Shown here piece after piece: positions 1 through 5,130 of a stretch of DNA of 15,250 bases (positions within the stretch are counted from its first letter, which is position 1; every line of letters starts with the position of its first letter). Origin of the DNA: Reyranella sp. (GTDB lineage Bacteria > Pseudomonadota > Alphaproteobacteria > Reyranellales > Reyranellaceae). A model generated the notes under the pieces. That model was not told the origin of the DNA, made no database searches, and saw only the letters and a program-made list of their open reading frames with translations. The stretch is taken from the NCBI GenBank assembly GCA_016780605.1, contig JADHLS010000034.1, forward strand, positions 1-15,250. Direction: 5' to 3'. Made by a program: the position numbers and the translations under genes.

Positions 1-864
1 CGCGACGCGTCGGCCCACTGACTGCAAAATCGTCGACTGCGTTGCAATGAACTGTTCGAAGACCTCGATCGATAGACCATATCCTGGAAAGCGATTGTGC
101 ATTGAGAAGCGCGGCACGGCCTCGCTTATGTGAACGCTGCCGACGGTGGGCGGCAAGGTCCGGGCGGTGATGCGGGACATGTGACGCGAGTAGTACTTGG
201 GAACAGCGAACTGGACGGCCACCAACGCCAAGTCAGTCGCGAGGTTTGCCATCTCTTCGGCGCGCTCGAACTCGCAGCCCTCAATTTCGACTTCGGCAAC
301 CCACTTGGCGGACCGCGCTTCCATCGTTTGCAAGAGGGGGCCGTAGGCCAGTTGACTCACGAACTCGTTAACGCCCGTCGTCCTTCGTTTGATGAAGTCA
401 CTCACGTAGGAAAACTGAACGGGGCCGACTTCGAAGCATTTGGCCGCATTCAATAAAATGGCGCACGGCACGACGTGTGTTCGCGTTGCTACCTTCGATG
501 CAAACCAGTCGGAAACAGCTTCCTCCAGGGCGGCAAAGTCCGCCTTGGTGATCGTGTCTTCCGTTCTGCCAGCGAACGCGCCAAGGGCGGCGTTAGCGAT
601 CGCGGTCGCAAGGACATTCCTTCGCGTACCACGGCCGTAAGCGGATTTGCTCTTCTGGAGCGAAGCGGCCAGCGCCAATGCTGCGGCGACGCCTGTATGT
701 CGCAGTCCAATGCGCGCGCCAGTCGCAGGGTCCATTTGCTGAAAGACCATCTGCGGATTCTGAAGCCACTGAAGCGTCTCGTCTCCGTCCAGTTGCCTGC
801 CGGGACCTGGCACGGCAACGATATCGCCGACGATCGCACGTAGAAAGGATAGGTCATTGGTCAA
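1..864 (-). CDS. Unrecognised protein, C-terminus cut by left window edge
   Basis: This frame is open for 288 codons from a TTG at 862-864 to the left edge, so the stop lies outside the window. There is no ATG or GTG start in frame between the TTG and the stop of the upstream gene at 904. An AGGA sits 8 bases before the TTG, which supports that start. The product begins L/M-TNDLSFLRAIVGD. It has an alanine-rich helix near residues 57-69 (GVAAALALAASLQ), a charged helical stretch around residues 190-215, and a segment FAVPKYYSRHMSRITART. I see no signal peptide and no catalytic motif that I recognise. It lies 39 bases downstream of the GGCT-like gene on the same strand and is probably its operon partner. 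The residue pattern is far more protein-like than any other frame here. The gene is real with good confidence, but no family is assigned; a helical HEPN- or Abi-type protein is one guess. Confidence 0.72.
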   Translation of the reverse strand, partial: MTNDLSFLRAIVGDIVAVPGPGRQLDGDETLQWLQNPQMVFQQMDPATGARIGLRHTGVAAALALAASLQKSKSAYGRGTRRNVLATAIANAALGAFAGRTEDTITKADFAALEEAVSDWFASKVATRTHVVPCAILLNAAKCFEVGPVQFSYVSDFIKRRTTGVNEFVSQLAYGPLLQTMEARSAKWVAEVEIEGCEFERAEEMANLATDLALVAVQFAVPKYYSRHMSRITARTLPPTVGSVHISEAVPRFSMHNRFPGYGLSIEVFEQFIATQSTILQSVGRRVA

Positions 865-903
865 GGAAGAATTCCTGGCAGGCGTAGAGACGCGGTCATG
901 AGG

Positions 904-1458
904 TCAGGAAGCGGCGCGGGATCGCTGCCGCAACGGCGTGTCGACAAAGTCAGGCGCCCTGCCGATGTAGTCGGACGCGGCGCGACGCCCTTCTTCCGAA
1001 AGGCCTTGTATGTACTCCATAGCGGCGTCGACAGAGAACGGCTTGCCTGTCTTCTCCGGGAAGTTGCTCTGCAAGTCAGTCCAGACGACGGCTTTGAAAT
1101 TCTTCGCTTTGGCCCAGGCCGCGATGCGCGATTTTGTGTCGCCGTCGCGCGACTTCCCCTCTCCACTGGGTCGAACGTAGCCGACGTTCGCGCTACTTGT
1201 GCCTTCTCGCTTGCGGAGGTCTTCGATGGCAAGCGACAGGCGGCTCCGCAAGCTCAAAGCGTAGGCAACCTGGATATCAGCGCCATCGCGCGTGTCCAGT
1301 ACGAGCGTTAAGGCGCCGGACCGTGTGATCGAGATGCGCGAGAACTCAATCTTCAGCGTAGGCCCATCGTGCTGCCATGCGCCGTGCCATTGGTCGAAGT
1401 CCGGGCGTGCGTCCCACAACAGCGAGCCCCAACCGAGGATGGCGATCGGGTCAGGCAT
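904..1458 (-). CDS. Gamma-glutamylcyclotransferase (GGCT)-fold family protein
   Basis: This is a 184-residue protein. Near its N-terminus, residues 6-15 (AILGWGSLLW) match the substrate-loop signature of the GGCT/ChaC/AIG2-like fold, where a Y/W-GSL motif follows the first strand. A second conserved-looking site is E85-G86 in LRKREG, where GGCT enzymes carry their catalytic Glu. Canonical family members remove gamma-glutamyl groups as 5-oxoproline, but many stand-alone relatives have unknown substrates. The ATG at 1456-1458 has AGGA six bases upstream. The start overlaps the end of the upstream gene by 8 bases, so the two are translationally coupled. The length is normal for the fold. The fold call is reasonably firm and the substrate is unknown. 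The partnership with a PUA-like gene and with an unknown gene downstream suggests an accessory rather than a glutathione role, which is inference. Confidence 0.8.
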   Translation of the reverse strand: MPDPIAILGWGSLLWDARPDFDQWHGAWQHDGPTLKIEFSRISITRSGALTLVLDTRDGADIQVAYALSLRSRLSLAIEDLRKREGTSSANVGYVRPSGEGKSRDGDTKSRIAAWAKAKNFKAVVWTDLQSNFPEKTGKPFSVDAAMEYIQGLSEEGRRAASDYIGRAPDFVDTPLRQRSRAAS

Positions 1459-1927
1459 GAGGATTCCTGACGCTTTCAGGTTCGTTGTCCAGATAGGCCA
1501 GAACAGGCCATTGCGGGACCGCGCCGGTGAACGGCTTGCCCTTGCCGTTGCGTTTGGTGAAGCGGGTGAGGGACAGCGGGTGATCCAACAGCCGAATGCC
1601 GGTCACTTCCAGAAATGAAATGAACGCGCTGTCGCCTTTCTCCGCCGTGAGCGGCCGGACTGTGCTGTCCGGGTGCTTTCCGGAGCGCGGACCACGTTCA
1701 ACGGCACGTTCAATCCTGTCGACCATGCCGGTCCATGTGACGACGCCAGGAACATGCCGTTCATGCGCAGGCCCGGAGGCATAGATGAAGATCGGCAAGC
1801 CGGCGTATTCCTCTGTCACGGCGAGGCTGCTTGTACCGAAGGCGACGCGATCTTTGAGGCGTGGTTCATTCTCGATCGCCTCCAGGTGGATCCATGGCAC
1901 CGGCGCTAGAACGACTTGGCTATGCAT
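1451..1927 (-). CDS. Small PUA-like (EVE/ASCH-type) candidate protein
   Basis: This is a 158-residue protein starting at the ATG at 1925-1927, with an AGGGAG about 11 bases upstream. The strand pattern has IFIYASG at residues 46-52, then PGVVTWTGMVDRI at 60-72, and later FISFLEVTGIRLL at 102-114. This resembles EVE/ASCH members of the PUA superfamily, which bind modified bases or RNA. EVE proteins are commonly found next to restriction and other defence genes. The family call rests on this pattern alone and no diagnostic catalytic residue is visible. The 3' end overlaps the GGCT-like gene by 8 bases, which suggests their products are made together. A gap of 106 bases separates it from the MltR-like gene upstream. 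It could equally be an unrelated beta-rich protein. Confidence 0.72.
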   Translation of the reverse strand: MHSQVVLAPVPWIHLEAIENEPRLKDRVAFGTSSLAVTEEYAGLPIFIYASGPAHERHVPGVVTWTGMVDRIERAVERGPRSGKHPDSTVRPLTAEKGDSAFISFLEVTGIRLLDHPLSLTRFTKRNGKGKPFTGAVPQWPVLAYLDNEPESVRNPHA

Positions 1928-2033
1928 TGCCGGTTTACTCCCTTCTCGTTATTCGCGGTTCACTTCGGCAAGACGCTGGATGAACGATTTGCACTTGTTC
2001 TTGGCGAACTTGTCGAAATTATTCTGCCGCTAC

Positions 2034-2606
2034 TCAACGCAACAGCGTCGGGCCGCCTTGGTCGTCGGCTCGTATCTTGCGACGCTCGAGGCGCGCTACG
2101 CCGGCAAGTCCGTCTAAATAGCCGATCAATTGGTTCACATCGACTTTGAAGATGTCTCGCGGTGTGGCGTCGGACGGCGCTTTCATCATCATGGAAAACT
2201 CGTGCCACCTCAGAGAAAGACACCACCCGCGTACGGGTTCGAGGTCGAAGGATGCCTGCAATTCGTGAGCAAACTTGTTACGTATCCTTCCGACCATTCG
2301 AAGATCATCCCGAACAGTCTTGCAGATTAATCCGAGGCAATACGCAGCAGTCACGCGGCTGGAAAAGGTCCCCAGCGGGCGGTCAAAACCCAGCAACTTG
2401 CTCGCTTCCTTCTCGTCATCGATCATGAAGTTGATGAGCGTATGCTCAAGGATCGAATCGAGAAAGGTCACGCCCACGATTGCAATAGCCCGCTCGTCTA
2501 CGACGCCTTGCTCATTGAAGAGTTTGTGGAACTCCTCTAAAGCGTCGCGACGTTGCCAGTGTCGATGCAAGTCTTTGCCGGCGATGACGTGCGCTTCTTC
2601 TACCAT
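2034..2606 (-). CDS. MltR-family (HEPN-like) protein with R-x4-H motif
   Basis: This is a 190-residue protein with a strong ribosome site (GAGGGGAG) just upstream of the ATG at 2604-2606. Its layout follows the MltR family. There is a helix with ERAIAIVGVTFLDSILEHTL (residues 38-57), then PLGTFSSRVTAAYCLGLI (77-94), and then DDLRMVGRIRNKFAH (100-114). MltR was named from the enteric mannitol operon repressor, but most relatives have no link to mannitol. No mannitol genes are visible here. R109-N-K-F-A-H114 has the R-x4-H spacing that marks ribonuclease HEPN domains of toxins and abortive-infection proteins. The helical context after a conserved S/R helix fits that fold. I infer a possible RNase or nucleotide-handling role. 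Its neighbours are a Cys/His finger gene 77 bases upstream and a PUA-like gene downstream on the same strand. Confidence 0.85.
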   Translation of the reverse strand: MVEEAHVIAGKDLHRHWQRRDALEEFHKLFNEQGVVDERAIAIVGVTFLDSILEHTLINFMIDDEKEASKLLGFDRPLGTFSSRVTAAYCLGLICKTVRDDLRMVGRIRNKFAHELQASFDLEPVRGWCLSLRWHEFSMMMKAPSDATPRDIFKVDVNQLIGYLDGLAGVARLERRKIRADDQGGPTLLR

Positions 2607-2683
2607 TTGCTCCCCTCTTCCAAGGCGCTCGTTTCTCCGCTTCTGATATTGTGGCGCAGCGTATGCGGTCTATTGCCCAAGCA

Positions 2684-3112
2684 CTATCTGATCTCCACCA
2701 GATAGCCCGTGCGGCCAGAACAATCCCAGCCGTTCGGCGCCTTGTGCGCCCGCAGGGTGCTGTCTTGCTTCTTCCGCTGGAACTGCTTTGAGCAATAAGG
2801 GTACTGATAGATGTAGGTGGGGCCGAAGCTCGGCGTCGACGTCCTAGCATACCCCTCAAAAGCACTCCCTGAGCTTCGGTTGGAGCTGCCAAGTCCGCGC
2901 CCGAACCTGCCGCCAGACATCGGAGCGGGCCGCGTTGTGGTCGGCGGTATCGTCTGCGCGCCACCCGGCGTCAGTTCAATGGCATATCTGGGCGCGAAGG
3001 TCCGCCCGGTCGGCCGCGCGGCGCGGATATCATTGCCGGCGCGGCAGTCGCGGTCGTCGCCAACGACTTTCCGGCGGAGCTGAAGGACATTGCTCAGAGC
3101 GTCGCCCGGCAT
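2684..3112 (-). CDS. Cys/His finger protein, start uncertain, possibly 5'-rearranged
   Basis: The C-terminal 45 residues carry a convincing metal-binding pattern: YCSKQF, then a basic stretch, LRAHKAPNGWDC, and GRTGYLVEI to the end. This arrangement (aromatic-x-C, L-x-x-H-K, G-W-x-C, G-R-x-G) is a small zinc-finger-like module. The middle is glycine-, serine- and proline-rich and probably disordered (GGRFGRGLGSSNRSSGSAF). The longest frame starts at the ATG at 3110-3112 and gives 142 residues. Its first 50 residues look like random antisense sequence and lack a ribosome site. Protein-like sequence seems to start near RYAIELTPGG, about position 2990. The only other in-frame Met is at 2918-2920, giving a 78-residue product. 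The gene lies upstream of the MltR-like gene in the same direction. It is either a short real gene or a 5'-truncated remnant. Confidence 0.55.
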   Translation of the reverse strand: MPGDALSNVLQLRRKVVGDDRDCRAGNDIRAARPTGRTFAPRYAIELTPGGAQTIPPTTTRPAPMSGGRFGRGLGSSNRSSGSAFEGYARTSTPSFGPTYIYQYPYCSKQFQRKKQDSTLRAHKAPNGWDCSGRTGYLVEIR

Positions 3113-3313
3113 CTTTTGCCGGACACGATCCTGCCGGACATGGATATCATCAATCCCAAGAACCGATCAGCGTTCGTGAATTCGGTCATCTTGTACGGCC
3201 TCGCGACGCGTGCCGAGGAACACGCTGATCCTTATAAAAATCTTCCGGAACTCTATCACGCAGCCGAAGTGGCGTGGGTGCGTGGCGATCGCCGGATTCT
3301 GGAGGACACCTGA
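3020..3313 (+). pseudogene. Plus-strand coding fragment without a good start
   Basis: This frame reads protein-like from about 3020 to a TGA at 3311-3313. It begins GADIIAGAAVAVVANDFP and continues through AELKDIAQSVARHLLPD, DMDIINPKNRSAFVNSVI and YGLATRAEEHADPYKNLPEL. It ends EVAWVRGDRRILEDT. Upstream of 3020 the same frame turns arginine-rich and noise-like, and no ATG or GTG start with a ribosome site is present. The first plausible start codon is a TTG at 3116-3118, which would leave 65 residues and discard clearly protein-like sequence. It lies head-to-head with, and partly over, the finger gene on the other strand. I interpret it as the 3' end of a gene whose 5' part was lost by rearrangement. 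A short functional gene from the TTG is the alternative. I do not recognise the family. Confidence 0.45.
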
Positions 3314-3408
3314 GCGGTGGACAAGCGGTTGCCGCCGTCAGTTTAGACAACGGTCAGTTTGCCAAGCGAGACTTGACAAATATGACCGCTGTCACACCGG
3401 TCATCGCT

Positions 3409-4023
3409 CTATTGCCAGAGTGCCGCCCACGGCCGCAGCATCTGCCAGTACGTGACTGGAGTCAGAATGCGGATGCCAAGCTCACGCTCGATGGGCTCCG
3501 CGTTACGCGGCAGGCGTCTTTCCATGGTCAGGAATACTTCGCAGCGGAAGGCGACCGCTTCTTCCAACAGCACATGGTCCTTCTTGCCGAGATATCCGAA
3601 CCTCGGTTCTCGCAGCCTGGCAGCATGAGCCCAGCTCTCTTTACTCGCGCCATCAAGAGCGAGGCAGGCCGCCGAGTGCCGGGCGATATCGTAAACCCAG
3701 CGCAGGTGGCCGGGATCGCCTTTGTCGTTCGCTTCCACCATGCTCGCGTGAGAGACGATCCACTCAAACTGTGCGCGCTCGTTGAGCTGAAAGATGTCCC
3801 GCAACGCCTCGACCTTCTCGACGCCTCCAGGCACCCGGAAGAGGCGATCAGAATCGGGAATCGCTTCGCCTTCGAAGATGAAGGCCCCATAGTCACGGAG
3901 CGTCTGGGCCGTGCATGAATCCAGGAATATCCGGCGCGGCAATTGTTCAAGCGGTGTGCTCATTGGCCTGGCACGACCATCATCATCATGATGATGATGG
4001 TCCTCTTCATCATGTTGGTGCAC
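3409..4023 (-). CDS. PIN-like domain protein, probable nuclease
   Basis: The frame encodes 204 residues from a GTG at 4021-4023, which has AGGA six bases upstream, or 184 residues from an ATG at 3961-3963, which lacks a clear ribosome site. PIN-fold features follow: RIFLDSCTAQTL with Asp35 at the end of the first strand, Glu98 in SHASMVEAN, a KKDHVLLEEA helix (Asp149, Glu154/155), then FLTMERRL with Glu168, and a final ILTPVTYWQML. This order of acidic residues and the closing 'T-P-x-x-F/Y/W' strand-helix is typical of PIN nucleases, which cut RNA or, less often, DNA using Mg. At this length it is bigger than most VapC toxins, and no antitoxin gene is evident beside it. With the GTG start the protein has a leader rich in His and Asp (residues 2-15), encoded by a perfect palindrome. 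It is separated from both clusters and probably has its own promoter. Confidence 0.72.
   Translation of the reverse strand: MHQHDEEDHHHHDDDGRARPMSTPLEQLPRRIFLDSCTAQTLRDYGAFIFEGEAIPDSDRLFRVPGGVEKVEALRDIFQLNERAQFEWIVSHASMVEANDKGDPGHLRWVYDIARHSAACLALDGASKESWAHAARLREPRFGYLGKKDHVLLEEAVAFRCEVFLTMERRLPRNAEPIERELGIRILTPVTYWQMLRPWAALWQ
3975..4002. repeat. Perfect 28-bp palindrome at 5' end of the PIN-like gene
   Basis: The half-site GACCATCATCATCA is followed directly by its exact reverse complement, with no spacer. The symmetry stops at both ends. If translation of the PIN-like gene starts at the ATG at 3961-3963, the palindrome sits 12-39 bases upstream of the start codon, where an operator or a 5'-UTR hairpin would lie. 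If it starts at the GTG at 4021-4023, the palindrome lies in the coding region and encodes a run of four His and three Asp. An operator or autoregulatory site is inference. Confidence 0.6.
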
Positions 4024-4133
4024 TAGCCATCCTAGGGCACCGGTACGCGCAGAGCCACCGGGCTGTCAGCCTACATATCCGCGTATGCCGGGCTCCGCCC
4101 CGATTAAAGGTTGATTAACGTTGATGCGCTACA

Positions 4134-4352
4134 ATGAAACAAGAGGGCACCGCGCCGGCCGACGTGGAAGTTGGCGTGCCGGTGAGGCGTAAAGAGATGG
4201 AAGGCTGGATTCCCGCGGGAGGTCATTTCATTGAACCAGACGTGACCCGTTGGACCGAAGGCGTCTTCGGGCCGCGCCGTGGCAAAAGCATACGGGCAAG
4301 GAAACTCGGCGAACGCATTGTGACTGCCGGTCCTGCTGTTCTTAGCGGGTAA
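4134..4352 (+). CDS. Small hypothetical protein (72 residues), weak support
   Basis: The frame runs from the ATG at 4134 to a TAA at 4350-4352. The middle reads like a real protein: GWIPAGGHFIEPDVTRW, then a basic stretch and ARKLGERIVTA. It has mixed charged and hydrophobic spacing rather than the Arg/Pro-rich noise of shadow frames. No good ribosome site precedes the first ATG. The ATG at 4197 follows a weak GAGGCG-AAAGAG purine stretch and would give 51 residues. The reading quality fades at the end (GPAVLSG), exactly where a neighbouring frame becomes membrane-like, so the gene may be frameshifted. It is on the opposite strand to the PIN-like gene and to drmC. No family is recognised. Confidence 0.35.
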   Translation: MKQEGTAPADVEVGVPVRRKEMEGWIPAGGHFIEPDVTRWTEGVFGPRRGKSIRARKLGERIVTAGPAVLSG

Positions 4353-4401
4353 AGCGATATACCACACCAGCGGGTCGTCCATCCTTCACTGGTTGGTTGT
4401 G

Positions 4402-4572
4402 ATGGTGTTCGGTTTGCCGGCAGCACTCGCAGGCTTCAGCGTCGTTCAGCAGATCCGGCATTTACTGTTACCCAGCACGACTTGGCAATATGCCGTAGGT
4501 CTTGTTGCTGCCGCTGCAACTGGCACCATCGCGATTACGCGGCTCGCCGTTAAAGGAACTGGCTCACCTTGA
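4402..4572 (+). CDS. Small hydrophobic membrane protein candidate (56 residues)
   Basis: This short frame runs from the ATG at 4402 to a TGA at 4570-4572. It has two hydrophobic segments, MVFGLPAALAGFSVV and YAVGLVAAAATGTIAI, separated by QQIRHLLLPSTTW. This fits two membrane helices or a hairpin. The frame is open further back to a stop at 4321-4323, and that stretch (LPVLLFLAGKAIYHTSG) is also hydrophobic. The true product may therefore be longer, using a TTG or GTG start, or may be the C-terminus of the frame at 4134-4352 joined by a +1 shift. There is no clear ribosome site. Its last 9 bases overlap the end of drmC, which is transcribed towards it. Confidence 0.35.
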   Translation: MVFGLPAALAGFSVVQQIRHLLLPSTTWQYAVGLVAAAATGTIAITRLAVKGTGSP

Positions 4573-4576
4573 GCCA
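4560..4576. terminator. Short hairpin at the convergent gene ends
   Basis: TGGCTCA is followed by the loop CCT and then TGAGCCA, a perfect 7-bp stem. It spans the stop codons of drmC (minus strand) and the small membrane frame (plus strand). Its position fits a bidirectional transcription end. However, the stem is short and there is no run of T on either side, so an intrinsic terminator is only weakly supported. Confidence 0.25.
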
Positions 4577-5130
4577 TTACTTCTCAAGGCAGAAATCTGC
4601 AGCATGCTCTGGACGACATCGTGGACCTGCTTCACGGCTTGGCCCTCCAGCAGAACGCCGCATTCGAGCGATAGCTCCTTGGACGATCTCAAAAAGTTGG
4701 CGGACCCAACGTAAGCCGCGACCTGATCGGCGAGAACGATTTTAGCGTGGAAGGTTTCGGCAGCGCGACTCCCCCAACCTTTCGGTGCGCGCTCTAGGAA
4801 GTATTCGTGGATTGCAACACCGGCAGTGGACAAGCGCGTCTCATAGGGAGAAGTCACGTGGTTGTAATGGCGACAAATAAGAGCTCGATCGGGCGCACGG
4901 GTCGCTTCGAACAGCGACGAAGCCCATTCCAACCCGTCTGCATCCAAGAATGGCGAGACCACGACGAGACGCTCCGAAGCCCTTCGGCTTAGATGCAGAA
5001 ACGTCTCCATCGTCTCGATGAGCACGCCGCTGTCGTTGATTCCGGCAAGCGCCCTCTCGAAATGGGACGGCCGCATCGGAACTGTGACAACAATCCGCGC
5101 GCGATCGTTGTCGTCCTTTCTGGCGGTCAT
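4564..5130 (-). CDS. drmC: DISARM protein DrmC, phospholipase-D-fold protein
   Basis: This is a 188-residue protein with one HKD motif: H128-x-K130-x4-D135 in TFHAKIVLAD, followed by VGSANFL with Gly142 and Asn145. An upstream strand-helix at residues 54-70 (RLVVVSPFLDADGLEWA) is typical of the family. PLD-fold enzymes with a single HKD usually dimerise to build one active site, and many are nucleases. In DISARM the third core gene drmC encodes such a protein. As I recall the original Bacillus work, it was the least essential core gene. The ATG at 5128-5130 overlaps the drmB stop by four bases (ATGA), so it is translationally coupled and is the last gene of the operon. It seems slightly short for DrmC, but both motifs are complete. 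The family is clear and the name rests on the context. Confidence 0.9.
   Translation of the reverse strand: MTARKDDNDRARIVVTVPMRPSHFERALAGINDSGVLIETMETFLHLSRRASERLVVVSPFLDADGLEWASSLFEATRAPDRALICRHYNHVTSPYETRLSTAGVAIHEYFLERAPKGWGSRAAETFHAKIVLADQVAAYVGSANFLRSSKELSLECGVLLEGQAVKQVHDVVQSMLQISALRSNGSR

Noticed and set aside
489..857. Minus-strand frame from an ATG at 855-857
   Set aside because: Its product is Arg/Pro/Ser noise. The neighbouring minus-strand frame from the TTG at 862-864 is open to the window edge and reads as a protein.
4111..4135. TTGATT and TACAAT as a promoter for the frame at 4134
   Set aside because: The spacer is only 13 bases, and the -10-like box overlaps the proposed start codon.
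4104..4382. Minus-strand frame of 92 codons between the PIN-like gene and drmC
   Set aside because: It has aromatic- and Cys-rich random-looking sequence and no ribosome site, and it overlaps a better plus-strand frame.
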